Shown one piece after another: positions 29,685 to 38,713 of a stretch of DNA of 64,000 bases. This stretch comes from Stenotrophomonas indicatrix (GTDB taxonomy: Bacteria; Pseudomonadota; Gammaproteobacteria; Xanthomonadales; Xanthomonadaceae). Where the stretch lies: NCBI RefSeq assembly GCF_002750975.1, contig NZ_PEJS01000001.1:1364001-1428000 (forward strand), written 5' to 3'. The notes under the pieces were generated by a model. It ran no database searches. It was not told where the DNA came from and saw only the letters and a list, made by a program, of their open reading frames with translations. Made by a program: the position numbers and the translations under genes. Position 1 is the stretch's first letter. Each line of letters opens with the position of its first letter.

Positions 29685-30716
29685 TTACGCCGCCGAAGCA
29701 GCCACCTTCTCCAGGATGCGCTTGCCGCTGCTCGCCAGCGCCGCTTCTTCCTGTTCCTGCTGCTGCCGCGCCAGCTTCGCACCGGGGCACTGCGCCAGCA
29801 TGTAGTTGGCGTCGAAGTTGAGCTTCTCCACCAGGAAATCGACGAACGCGCGTACCTTCGGCGAGACCAGCCGGCCACCGGCGAACACCGCGTTGAAATC
29901 CACTTCCGGACCGGTCCAGCCGGCCAGAACGCGGCGCACCATGCCCGACTCGACGAACGGCTTGGCCATCACGTCGCCGGTCAGCAGCAGACCTTCGCCA
30001 CACACCAGCGCGCCATTCAGCGCAGACATGTCGTTGGCCGTCATCAGCGGCGTCACCGGGAAGTCGCGCAGCTCGCCACCGTTCTCGCCCAGCTGCCAGG
30101 TGAAGCGTGGCGAATTGCCGGTGTGGTACGGCTTGCGCATGGCCAGGATGCGGTGGAACTGCAGCTCTTCCGGATGCAGCGGTTCGCCGTAGCGCTCGAT
30201 GTAGGCCGGGCTGGCGAACACCTGCGTGCGCAGGCTGCCGAGCTTGCGCGCCACCAGGTTGGAATCGGGCAGGGCACCCACGCGCAGGGCAAGATCGGCC
30301 TCACCGGCGATCAGGTCCAGCTTCTCGTTGCCCATGTGCATGTCCAGGCGGATTTCCGGGTACTGCGCATGGAACTGGCCCAGCAGCGGTGCGATCCAGG
30401 TGATGCCGATCGAATAGGGCACGGTGAAGCGCAACCATCCGCGTGGACCGGACTGCAGCTGGCTGACCGCGCTTTCGGCTTCTTCAAGTTCGCGCGCGAT
30501 GCGCTGGCAATGCTCGTGATAGATCGAGCCGGCTTCGGTGAGGCCGAGGCGGCGCGTGGTCCGGTGCAGCAGGCGCGCACCGAGGCGCGTTTCCAGTTCC
30601 TGCACTTTGCGGCTGACCGTAGTCTTGGGCAGGCCGAGCGATTTGGCAGCCGCGATGAAGCTGCCTTGCTCGACCACTTTGACGAAGATCAGCGTCTCGT
30701 TGAGATCGTGGGACAT
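29685..30716 (-). CDS. smeRv: LysR-type regulator SmeRv of the SmeVWX efflux operon
   Basis: A 343-residue LysR-family transcription factor. N-terminal winged helix-turn-helix (FIAAAKSLGLPKTTVSRKVQELETRLG) and the substrate-binding domain from ~90. It is divergent from smeU1VWU2X, the arrangement known for SmeRv. From the chosen ATG, residue 266 is Gly (AGWTG); from memory, changes at Gly266 have been linked to pump overexpression, so this copy appears wild type there. The Ala/Gln/Lys-rich tail after ~305 is longer than usual. Confidence 0.88.
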   Translation of the reverse strand: MSHDLNETLIFVKVVEQGSFIAAAKSLGLPKTTVSRKVQELETRLGARLLHRTTRRLGLTEAGSIYHEHCQRIARELEEAESAVSQLQSGPRGWLRFTVPYSIGITWIAPLLGQFHAQYPEIRLDMHMGNEKLDLIAGEADLALRVGALPDSNLVARKLGSLRTQVFASPAYIERYGEPLHPEELQFHRILAMRKPYHTGNSPRFTWQLGENGGELRDFPVTPLMTANDMSALNGALVCGEGLLLTGDVMAKPFVESGMVRRVLAGWTGPEVDFNAVFAGGRLVSPKVRAFVDFLVEKLNFDANYMLAQCPGAKLARQQQEQEEAALASSGKRILEKVAASAA

Positions 30717-30780
30717 GGTCAGGGATCCTGGACGTCGGGGATGGGGCAATCGTGACAGAACGATTGGACCGGGGACGGGA

Positions 30781-30809
30781 TGATTATTCCCCTTAATCAG
30801 GACTAATCA
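30781..30809. promoter_or_regulatory. Candidate SmeRv operator
   Basis: TGATTA-N7-TAATCA (30781-30799) is a perfect inverted repeat containing a T-N11-A LysR box. A second TAATCA follows at 30804-30809, exactly 10 bp from the previous copy. It lies 65 bp before smeRv in an AT-rich island between the divergent genes. Confidence 0.55.
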
Positions 30810-30863
30810 AGTAGGGGTTTGAGGTCTATCGTGGCGCCATTCGCTAATTGGAGCCCGTCCGCC

Positions 30864-31091
30864 ATGAGCCTGCGCAACATTCTTGCCCGCTTCCGGATTG
30901 CCGGCCAGAACGCCCTGGACCTGGCAATGACCGTTGAATCCCGTCCCAGCTCCTTGGTTAACAAGGATTTTCGGGAGTTTACCGCACCCATGCGTCAGCA
31001 GCGTGGCGGTGCCTTGCACCTTGCCTCGCACAAGGGTGACCGACTGCGCCGGATCGGGACTATCCCGGATTTGGGAGGAAATGTCCCGTGA
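30864..31091 (+). CDS. Possible leader ORF before smeU1
   Basis: A 75-codon ORF (MSLRNILARFRIAG...) whose stop overlaps the smeU1 GTG (GTGA). No family is recognised. The codon use is less convincing than the neighbours', and there is no clear ribosome site. It could be a coupling leader or chance. Apart from this and the operator, the 371-bp gap holds nothing I recognise. Confidence 0.25.
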   Translation: MSLRNILARFRIAGQNALDLAMTVESRPSSLVNKDFREFTAPMRQQRGGALHLASHKGDRLRRIGTIPDLGGNVP

Positions 31092-31858
31092 ATGGGATTC
31101 TGACGCCCGAGGTCCTGGTTCTCGGCGGCACCGGTGCCGTGGGCCAAGGTGTGGTCGGTGCATTGCTGGAGGCCGGCAGCCCCGTGCTGGTGGTCGGCCG
31201 CGATCCCGGCCGCCTGGCGGCGTTGCACGAGCAGTTCGCCGATGAGCCGGGCCTGCAGACGATGCTGGGCTCGCTCAGCGACGACAGTTCGGCACGTGCG
31301 CTGGCCGAACGCGTGGCGCAGCGCCCGCGCCCGCTGGCAGCGGTGGTTGCCGCGATGGGCGGCCCGTACAACCGTGGCCGCGTGGTCGAGCGTGGCGGTG
31401 ACGCCCTGTCGGCGGCATTGCAGGCGGACCTGATGCCGCATGTGCACGCAGTGCACCACCTGCTGCCGCTGCTGCAGGACAACGTGCATGCTCGCCGCTA
31501 CGTGATGATCGGCAGCCCGGCCGGGCTCAAGCCCTGGGCAGGCTATGGCGAGACCTCGATCACCACCGCCGCGCTGCGCATGTACGCGCAGGTGGTGCAC
31601 CAGGAAGCGCAGGCCGTAGGCGTACGCGCGCAGATGCTGGAAGTGTGCAGTCCGGTCTGCACGCCGGCCAACGCTGCCAACGCCTGTATTGAATGGCCGA
31701 GTTCACTGCTGGTCGGTCGCCGCGTGGTGTCCCTGCTCGACGGGTGCCGCGACAACCGCGCAATCGTCCGTTGCGACAGCAGTGATGCCGAACTGCCACG
31801 CGGCCTGCTGCATCTGGAAATACCGCCGCTGTGGCGCGACACCGCAGGCGTTGCTTGA
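31088..31858 (+). CDS. smeU1: SmeU1, SDR-family oxidoreductase-like protein
   Basis: A 256-residue protein and first gene of smeU1VWU2X. Rossmann glycine motif GGTGAVGQG near residue 13 and a strand ending MIGSPAG. The usual catalytic Y-x3-K is not present: the Tyr of GYGETS is followed by Ser where Lys is expected, so it is an atypical SDR. GGAGGAA lies 7 nt before the GTG start. The role in the efflux operon is unknown; it may act on pump substrates or electrophiles. Confidence 0.85.
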   Translation: MNGILTPEVLVLGGTGAVGQGVVGALLEAGSPVLVVGRDPGRLAALHEQFADEPGLQTMLGSLSDDSSARALAERVAQRPRPLAAVVAAMGGPYNRGRVVERGGDALSAALQADLMPHVHAVHHLLPLLQDNVHARRYVMIGSPAGLKPWAGYGETSITTAALRMYAQVVHQEAQAVGVRAQMLEVCSPVCTPANAANACIEWPSSLLVGRRVVSLLDGCRDNRAIVRCDSSDAELPRGLLHLEIPPLWRDTAGVA

Positions 31859-31949
31859 CCTCGACTTTGGTTGAGGTCGCAGGATACGCCGCCGAAAGTT
31901 GATAGCAATTCTCAAATAGCTGTACCACCCCTCCGTACGGATGCATGCC

Positions 31950-33173
31950 ATGACTTCCCCCTATACCACTCCACATCGTTTCGGTCATCGCATCGCGATG
32001 GCTGGCGTGTCGATCCTCGCTGCCGCCGTCCTGGCGGCCTGCAGCGGTGGCCATGCCGAAGAAGCCGGCGCGCCGCCCCCGCCGCAGGTCTCAGCTGCCC
32101 CCGTGCTGCTCAAGCAGGTCAGCCAGTGGGACGAGTTCAGCGGTCGCGTCGAGGCCGTGCAGAGCGTCGAGCTGCGCCCGCGCGTGTCCGGCTACATCGA
32201 CAAGGTCAACTACGTTGAAGGCGAAGAAGTGAAGAAGGGCGCCGTCCTGTTCACCATCGATGCCCGCAGCTACCAGGCCGAGTACGACCGCGCCAACGCC
32301 GAACTGGCCCGTGCGCGTACCCAGGCGGTGCTGGCCCGCAGCGAATCCGAGCGTGCCAAGCGCCTGGCCGAACAGCAGGCGATTTCCACCGAGACCGCCG
32401 AACAGCGTCGTGCGGCCGCCGACCAGTCCGGTGCGGCGGTGCAGGCTGCGCAGGCCGCGGTGGATGCCGCCCGCCTCAACCTGGAGTTCACCAAGGTGCG
32501 TGCGCCGATCGACGGCCGGGCCGGCCGGGCGATGGTCACCGCCGGCAACCTGGTCACCGCCGGTGACAGCGCCAGCGTGCTGACCACGCTGGTCTCGCTG
32601 GATACGGTGTTCGTGTACTTCGATGCCGACGAAAGCACCTTCCTGCGCTACGCGCAGATGGCACGCAAGGGCGAGCGCCCGAGCGAGCGCGACAGCGAGC
32701 TGCCGGTGAAGATCGGCCTGTCCGGTGAAGAAGGCTACCCGCACTCGGGCAAGGTCGACTTCCTCGACAACCAGGTGACCCGCAGCACCGGCACCATCCG
32801 CGTCCGCGCACTGCTGGACAACGCCGATCGCCAGTTCACCCCGGGCCTGTTCGCCCGCGTGCAGCTGCTCGGCAGCGGCCAGTTCCAGGCCATGCTGATC
32901 GACGACAAGGCCGTGCTGACCGACCAGGACCGCAAGTACGTGTACGTGGTCGACAAGGATGGCAAGGCCCAGCGCCGTGACATCCGCCTCGGCCGCACCG
33001 CCGAAGGCCTGCGCATCGTCGAGCAGGGCCTGGCCGCCGGTGACAAGGTGATCATCGATGGCGTGCAGAAGGTCTTCATGCCCGGTATGCCGGTGCAGGC
33101 GAAGGCGGTGGCGATGCAGCCCACCGCTGCGCCGGCGCCGGGTCGCGATGCAACTGCCGCACTGAACCACTGA
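31950..33173 (+). CDS. smeV: SmeV, RND efflux periplasmic adaptor
   Basis: A 407-residue membrane-fusion lipoprotein that bridges SmeW and SmeX. Signal peptide with lipobox LAAC, then biotinyl-lipoyl halves (VELRPRVSGYIDKVNYVEGEEVKKG), an alpha-hairpin (~100-165, Ala/Arg/Glu-rich), the beta-barrel (FVYFDADESTFLRY) and membrane-proximal domain. Similar to MexE/AcrA. ATG 31941 is an alternative start three codons earlier. Confidence 0.93.
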   Translation: MTSPYTTPHRFGHRIAMAGVSILAAAVLAACSGGHAEEAGAPPPPQVSAAPVLLKQVSQWDEFSGRVEAVQSVELRPRVSGYIDKVNYVEGEEVKKGAVLFTIDARSYQAEYDRANAELARARTQAVLARSESERAKRLAEQQAISTETAEQRRAAADQSGAAVQAAQAAVDAARLNLEFTKVRAPIDGRAGRAMVTAGNLVTAGDSASVLTTLVSLDTVFVYFDADESTFLRYAQMARKGERPSERDSELPVKIGLSGEEGYPHSGKVDFLDNQVTRSTGTIRVRALLDNADRQFTPGLFARVQLLGSGQFQAMLIDDKAVLTDQDRKYVYVVDKDGKAQRRDIRLGRTAEGLRIVEQGLAAGDKVIIDGVQKVFMPGMPVQAKAVAMQPTAAPAPGRDATAALNH

Positions 33174-33206
33174 TCCGCGTCCCCGCTTAGCTGCCGGTGC
33201 CAGCGG

Positions 33207-33251
33207 CAGCCGTCACTGCCTTCGCCAGATTGGCGAGGGGCAGGGCGGCTG
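33207..33251 (+). other. Hairpin in the smeV-smeW intercistronic region
   Basis: Nested stems CAGCCG/CGGCTG, CTGCC/GGCAG and CGCCA/TGGCG in the 112-bp gap, with no T-run. It could stabilise mRNA or tune SmeW levels. Confidence 0.55.
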
Positions 33252-33285
33252 TTGCCCGCCGACGGCCTTTTCCAGGAATTCTTCC

Positions 33286-36200
33286 ATGGACTTTTCCCGT
33301 TTCTTCATCGACAGGCCGATCTTCGCGGCGGTGCTGTCGATCGTGATCTTCGCCGCAGGCCTGATCTCGATTCCGATGCTGCCCATCGGTGAGTACCCCG
33401 AAGTGGTGCCGCCGTCGGTGGTCGTACGCACGGTCTACCCGGGCGCCAACCCGAAGGTGATCGCCGAAACCGTGGCCACCCCGCTGGAGGAGGCCATCAA
33501 CGGCGTTGAGGGCATGATCTACCTCAAGTCGGTGGCCGGTTCCGACGGCGTGCTGCAGATGACCATCACCTTCCGCCCGGGCACCGACCCGGACGAAGCG
33601 GCGGTGAAGGTACAGAACCGCGTTGCCCAGGCCCAGGCGCGACTGCCCGAGGACGTGCGCCGGCAAGGCGTGACCACCCAGAAGCAGTCACCCACCTTCC
33701 TGATGGTGGTGCACCTGACCTCGCCCAACGGCAAGTACGACACCCTGTACCTGCGCAACTACGCCCGCCTGCACGTCAAGGACGCGCTGGCACGTATCCA
33801 GGGCGTCGGCGACGCACAGATCTTCGGCGGTGGTGACTATGCCATGCGCGCCTGGCTGGACCCGGACAAGGTGGCCGCGCGCGGCCTGACCGCCAGCGAT
33901 GTGGTGCGCGCCATGCGCGAGCAGAACGTGCAGGTCTCGGCCGGCCAGCTCGGCGCCGAGCCGATGCCCAACAGCCAGTTCCTGACCCTGATCAATGCCC
34001 AGGGCCGCCTGCGCAGCGAGCAGGAGTTCGGCGACATCGTGCTCAAGAGCGGCACCGACGGTGAAGTGGTGCGGCTGGCGGACGTGGCCCGGGTCGAACT
34101 GGGTGCCGGTGACTACACGCTGCGCTCGCAGCTGGACGGCAAGAACGCGGTGGGTATCGGTATCTTCCAGGCCCCCGGCGCCAATGCGTTGGAAATCCGC
34201 GATGCGGTGATGGCCAGCATGGACGAGATGCAGAAGACCATGCCGGCCGACGTGAAGTACGAAGCGGTGTATGACACCACCATCTTCGTGCGCGACTCGA
34301 TCAAGGCCGTGGTCTCCACCCTGCTGGAAGCCATCGCGCTGGTGGTGCTGGTGGTGATCCTGTTCCTGCAGACCTGGCGTGCGTCGATCATCCCGCTCAT
34401 CGCGGTGCCGGTGTCGATCGTCGGTACGTTCGGCGCGCTGTACCTGCTGGGCTTCTCGATCAACACGCTGAGCCTGTTCGGCCTGGTGCTGGCGATCGGC
34501 ATCGTGGTCGATGACGCGATCGTGGTGGTGGAAAACGTTGAGCGCAACATCGAAGAAGGCTTGACCCCGCTGGCCGCTGCGCATCAGGCGATGCGCGAAG
34601 TGTCCGGGCCGATCATCGCCATCGCGCTGGTGCTGTGTGCGGTGTTCGTGCCGATGGCGTTCCTGTCGGGCGTCACCGGTCAGTTCTACAAGCAGTTCGC
34701 GGTCACCATCGCCATCTCCACGGTGATCTCGGCGATCAACTCGCTGACCCTGTCGCCGGCCCTGGCGGCCCGCCTGCTCAAGCCGCATGGCGCGCCGAAG
34801 GATGCCCCGACCCGCATCATCGACCGTCTGTTCGGCTGGGTGTTCCGTCCGTTCAACCGCTTCTTCAAGTCCAGCTCGGAAAAGTACGAGCGTGGCGTGT
34901 CGAAGATCCTCGGTCGTCGTGGTGCGGTGTTCGTGGTGTATGCGGTGCTGCTGGTGGGTACCGGCTTCATCTTCAAGCTGGTGCCGCCGGGCTTCATTCC
35001 GACCCAGGACAAGCTGTACCTGATCGCCGGCGTGAAGCTGCCGGAGGGTTCGTCGATCGCGCGTACCGATGAAATGCTGCGCAAGGTCGCCAAGATCGCC
35101 CAGGAAACCGACGGTGTGGCTCACACCATCTCGTTCCCCGGTCTGAATGCCCTGCAGTTCACCAACACGCCCAACACCGGTGTCGCGTTCATTCCGCTCA
35201 AGCCGTTCAGCGAGCGCCATGGCCGTACCGCGGCGCAGATCAATGCGGAGATCAACCAGAAGATCGCAGGTCTGCAGGAAGGGTTCGCCTTCGCCATGAT
35301 GCCGCCGCCGATCCTCGGCCTCGGTAACGGCAACGGCTACCAGATGTTCATCCAGGACCGTGGCAACCTCGGCTATGGCGCGTTGCAGAACGCGGTGCAG
35401 TCGATGCAGGGTGCGGTTGCGCAGACCCCGGGCATGGCCTTCCCGATCACCAGCTACCAGGCCAACGTGCCGCAGCTGGATGCCGAGGTGGACCGTGTCA
35501 AGGCGAAGGCCCAGGGCGTACAGCTGACCGAGTTGTTCGATACGCTGCAGACCTACCTGGGTTCGGCCTACGTCAACGACTTCAACCAGTTCGGACGTAC
35601 CTGGCAGGTGATCGCGCAGGCCGATGGCCAGTTCCGTGACAGCGTCGAGGACATCGGCAAGCTGCGGACCCGCAACGACCGTGGCGAGATGGTGCCGATC
35701 GGCTCGATGGTCACCGTCAAGGAAACCTACGGTCCGGACCCGGTGCTGCGCTTCAACGGCTACCCGGCCGCTGACCTGGCCGGTGAAGCCGACCCGCGTG
35801 TGCTGTCCTCGGCCGAAGCGATGAACAACCTCACCGCCATCGCCGCCAAGGTGCTGCCGGTGGGCATGGCTACCGAATGGACCGACCTGAGCTACCAGCA
35901 GGCGACCCAGGGCAAGGCGGCCTTCATCGTGTTCCCGGTGGCGATCATGCTCGCCTTCCTGGTGCTGGCCGCGCTGTACGAAAGCTGGTCGCTGCCGCTG
36001 GCGGTGATCCTGATCGTGCCGATGACCCTGCTGTCCGCGCTGTTCGGCGTGTGGATGACCGGCGGCGACAACAACGTGTTCGTGCAGGTCGGCCTGGTGG
36101 TGCTGATGGGCCTGGCGTGCAAGAACGCGATCCTGATCGTCGAGTTCGCCAGAGAGCTGGAAATGGGCGGCAAGGGCATCGTCGAAGCGGCACTGGAAGC

Positions 36201-36456
36201 CTGCCGCCTGCGTCTGCGCCCGATCGTGATGACCTCCATCGCCTTCATCGCCGGCACCGTGCCGCTGGTGCTGTCGCATGGCGCTGGCGCAGAAGTGCGC
36301 TCGGTGACCGGCATCACGGTGTTCGCCGGCATGCTGGGCGTGACCCTGTTCGGCCTGTTCCTGACCCCGGTGTTCTACGTGGCACTGCGCAAGTTCGTCA
36401 CCCGCAACGGTGGCGGCCAGCTGGTGCAGCACGGCGAGCCGACCATCCACCACTGA
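33286..36456 (+). CDS. smeW: SmeW, RND multidrug efflux pump
   Basis: A 1056-residue inner-membrane proton/drug antiporter of the HAE-1 RND family. It begins MDFSRFFIDRPIFAAVLSIVI. Proton-relay Asp pair lies in TM4 (GIVVDDAIVVVENVERN) and the relay Lys in TM10 (GLACKNAILIVEFARELE). Twelve membrane segments and two large periplasmic porter loops are evident. In S. maltophilia the SmeVWX pump exports quinolones, chloramphenicol and tetracyclines. Confidence 0.96.
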   Translation: MDFSRFFIDRPIFAAVLSIVIFAAGLISIPMLPIGEYPEVVPPSVVVRTVYPGANPKVIAETVATPLEEAINGVEGMIYLKSVAGSDGVLQMTITFRPGTDPDEAAVKVQNRVAQAQARLPEDVRRQGVTTQKQSPTFLMVVHLTSPNGKYDTLYLRNYARLHVKDALARIQGVGDAQIFGGGDYAMRAWLDPDKVAARGLTASDVVRAMREQNVQVSAGQLGAEPMPNSQFLTLINAQGRLRSEQEFGDIVLKSGTDGEVVRLADVARVELGAGDYTLRSQLDGKNAVGIGIFQAPGANALEIRDAVMASMDEMQKTMPADVKYEAVYDTTIFVRDSIKAVVSTLLEAIALVVLVVILFLQTWRASIIPLIAVPVSIVGTFGALYLLGFSINTLSLFGLVLAIGIVVDDAIVVVENVERNIEEGLTPLAAAHQAMREVSGPIIAIALVLCAVFVPMAFLSGVTGQFYKQFAVTIAISTVISAINSLTLSPALAARLLKPHGAPKDAPTRIIDRLFGWVFRPFNRFFKSSSEKYERGVSKILGRRGAVFVVYAVLLVGTGFIFKLVPPGFIPTQDKLYLIAGVKLPEGSSIARTDEMLRKVAKIAQETDGVAHTISFPGLNALQFTNTPNTGVAFIPLKPFSERHGRTAAQINAEINQKIAGLQEGFAFAMMPPPILGLGNGNGYQMFIQDRGNLGYGALQNAVQSMQGAVAQTPGMAFPITSYQANVPQLDAEVDRVKAKAQGVQLTELFDTLQTYLGSAYVNDFNQFGRTWQVIAQADGQFRDSVEDIGKLRTRNDRGEMVPIGSMVTVKETYGPDPVLRFNGYPAADLAGEADPRVLSSAEAMNNLTAIAAKVLPVGMATEWTDLSYQQATQGKAAFIVFPVAIMLAFLVLAALYESWSLPLAVILIVPMTLLSALFGVWMTGGDNNVFVQVGLVVLMGLACKNAILIVEFARELEMGGKGIVEAALEACRLRLRPIVMTSIAFIAGTVPLVLSHGAGAEVRSVTGITVFAGMLGVTLFGLFLTPVFYVALRKFVTRNGGGQLVQHGEPTIHH

Positions 36457-36519
36457 CATGGAAAACAGCGGCGCCGGCAACCACCGGCGCCCGCTTCCCC
36501 CTACCAAGGCAATGAATCC

Positions 36520-37257
36520 ATGAACACCCATCAGAACAAGATCGCGCTGGTCACCGGCGCAACCCGCGGCATCGGCCTGGAAACCGTGCGCCAGCTGGCA
36601 CAGGCCGGCGTGCACACGCTGCTGGCCGGGCGCAAGCGCGAAACCGCAGTGGAACTGGCGTTGAAGCTGCAGGCCGAGGGCCTGCCGGTGGAAGCGCTGC
36701 AGCTGGACGTCAATGATGGCGCCAGCATCGCCGAGGCGGTCGAGCAGGTGCGTCAGCGCCATGGTCGTCTGGACATCCTGGTCAACAACGCCGGCATCAT
36801 GATCGAGAACCCAGCGCAACTGCCGTCGGAGCAGTCGCTGGACACCTGGCGTCGCACGTTCGAGACCAACGTGTATGCGCTGGTGGCGGTGACCCAGGCC
36901 TTCCTGCCGCTGATCAAGCAGGCCAAGTCCGGCCGCATCGTCAACGTCTCCAGCATGCTCGGCTCGCAGACCCTGCATGCCGATCCGACCTCGGGCATCT
37001 ACGACTTCAAGATCCCGGCCTACAACGCGTCCAAGGCCGCGGTGAACAGCTGGACCCTGGCTCTGGCCCATGAACTGCGCAGTACGCCGATCAAGGTCAA
37101 CACCGTGCACCCCGGCTACGTGAAAACCGATATGAACGGTGGCAACGGCGAGATCGAAATCGCCGAGGGCGCGCGTTCCAGCGTGCAGATGGCGCTGATC
37201 GGCGAGTCCGGCGCCAGCGGCAGCTTCACCTACCTGGGCGAGGTGCTGCCATGGTGA
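36520..37257 (+). CDS. smeU2: SmeU2, short-chain dehydrogenase/reductase
   Basis: A 245-residue classical SDR: TGATRGIGLE cofactor motif, NNAGIM, catalytic Ser in NVSSMLGS and YNASKAAV (Y-x3-K). It sits between pump and outer-membrane gene, a diagnostic feature of the smeU1VWU2X operon. The physiological substrate is unknown. Its end overlaps smeX by 7 nt. Confidence 0.92.
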   Translation: MNTHQNKIALVTGATRGIGLETVRQLAQAGVHTLLAGRKRETAVELALKLQAEGLPVEALQLDVNDGASIAEAVEQVRQRHGRLDILVNNAGIMIENPAQLPSEQSLDTWRRTFETNVYALVAVTQAFLPLIKQAKSGRIVNVSSMLGSQTLHADPTSGIYDFKIPAYNASKAAVNSWTLALAHELRSTPIKVNTVHPGYVKTDMNGGNGEIEIAEGARSSVQMALIGESGASGSFTYLGEVLPW

Positions 37258-38672
37258 TCCGCACCCTGGCGATGGCCGTCTCCAGCCTGGTGCTGGCGGG
37301 CTGTGTCAGCGTCGGCCCCAACTACAAGGCACCGGTGCAGGAGCCCGTCGTCCTGCAGGGTGCACAGCAGCCGGTCTTCAGCACCACCTCGCCGGTGGCC
37401 AGCTGGTGGGCGCAGTTCGATGACCCGGTGCTTGAAGAACTGGTGCACGGCGCGCTGTCGGACAACCTGGACCTGCGCGTGGCTGTCGCCCGTGTCAGCC
37501 AGGCCCGTGCCGTGTTTGTCGAGAGCCGCTTCGACCAGGCGCCACACGTTACCGCTGGCGGCAGCTACGACCGCCGCAAGCAACCCGATCCGCAGCTGGG
37601 TGGGCAGCGGGTGTTCAGTGAAAGCTACCAGCTCGGCTTCGATGCGGGCTGGGAGCTGGATCTGTTCGGCCGCAAGCGCCGTGCTGCAGAGGCCGCGCGT
37701 GCCGACCTGGACGCCGAGCAGGCCAACCTTGCCGACGCGCAGGTGCTGATCGCTGCCGAAGTGGCACGCAACTACTTCGAACTGCGTGGCACCCAGAAGC
37801 GCATCGCGGTGGCCCAGCGCACCCTGGTCAACCTGCGCGATACGCAGCGGCTGACCGAGGCGCGCTGGGAACTGGGTGCCGGCAGCGAACTGGACGTGCA
37901 GAGCAGCCGCGCACGGTTGAAGGCCATCGAGGCCGACATCCCGCTGCTGGAAGTGGCCGAGACGCAGTCGCGCAACCGGTTGGCTGTCCTGCTTGGCCAG
38001 CGTCCGGAAGTATTGACCGCCATGCTGGCGCCGCACGAAGTGCCGGCGTTTGCCAAGGCACTGCCGCTGGGTGATACCCGCGAACTGCTGCGCCAGCGTG
38101 CCGACGTGCGCGTGGCCGAGCGTCGCCTGGCTGCCGCCACCGCGCGTGTCGGCGTGGCCACGGCCGATCTGTTCCCGCGGCTGTCGCTGTCCGGTTTCGT
38201 CGGCTTCCTCGGCGGCGATGCCAGTGGCCTGGTCAACGGCAACAACAAGGCCTGGTCGCTGACCCCGTCGTTGAGCTGGGCGGCATTCGACTTCGGTACG
38301 GTCAAGGCACGCCTGCGTGCCAGCAAGGCCGAGGCCGAGGGCGTGGCCGCGCAGTACGAACAGGCGGTGCTGCTGGCGCTGGAGGACACCGAGAACGCGT
38401 TGACCCGCTACTCCAAGCAGCAGGCGCGGTTGGCCATCGTTGTCGAGCAGGCGCAGGCGGCACGGCGTGCCGAATCGCTGGCGCAGATCCGCTACCGCGA
38501 AGGGTCGGAGGACTTCCTGACCCTGCTGGACGCGCAGCGCACGCAGCTGGTGGCCGATGATGCACTGGCGGCCGCCGAATCAGAGGTCAATGTCAGTGTC
38601 GTGGGTGTGTACAAGGCACTCGGTGGCTGGGGCCAGTCACCGCAGGCGCCGAGCGTGGCGCAGGCGCGCTGA
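37251..38672 (+). CDS. smeX: SmeX, outer-membrane efflux channel
   Basis: A 473-residue NodT-family outer-membrane factor with lipobox VLAGC then VGPNYKAP, two OEP repeats (e.g. WWAQFDDPVLEELV, GFDAGWELDLFGRKRRAAEAA and the second-half SLSWAAFDFG). It forms the exit duct of SmeVWX. Last gene of the operon, closed by a strong terminator. Confidence 0.94.
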   Translation: MVIRTLAMAVSSLVLAGCVSVGPNYKAPVQEPVVLQGAQQPVFSTTSPVASWWAQFDDPVLEELVHGALSDNLDLRVAVARVSQARAVFVESRFDQAPHVTAGGSYDRRKQPDPQLGGQRVFSESYQLGFDAGWELDLFGRKRRAAEAARADLDAEQANLADAQVLIAAEVARNYFELRGTQKRIAVAQRTLVNLRDTQRLTEARWELGAGSELDVQSSRARLKAIEADIPLLEVAETQSRNRLAVLLGQRPEVLTAMLAPHEVPAFAKALPLGDTRELLRQRADVRVAERRLAAATARVGVATADLFPRLSLSGFVGFLGGDASGLVNGNNKAWSLTPSLSWAAFDFGTVKARLRASKAEAEGVAAQYEQAVLLALEDTENALTRYSKQQARLAIVVEQAQAARRAESLAQIRYREGSEDFLTLLDAQRTQLVADDALAAAESEVNVSVVGVYKALGGWGQSPQAPSVAQAR

Positions 38673-38679
38673 TCGACAG

Positions 38680-38711
38680 GGGACGGAAGCATCTGCTTCC
38701 GTCCCTTTTTT
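38680..38711 (+). terminator. Rho-independent terminator of smeU1VWU2X
   Basis: A 12-bp perfect stem GGGACGGAAGCA / TGCTTCCGTCCC with loop TC, followed by seven T. Confidence 0.95.
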
Positions 38712-38713
38712 CA

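Noticed and set aside
33688..37110. A 1140-codon open frame antisense to smeW and smeU2
   Set aside because: It crosses two well-identified genes and an intergenic gap with repetitive His/Arg/Gln composition; a shadow of high GC third positions.
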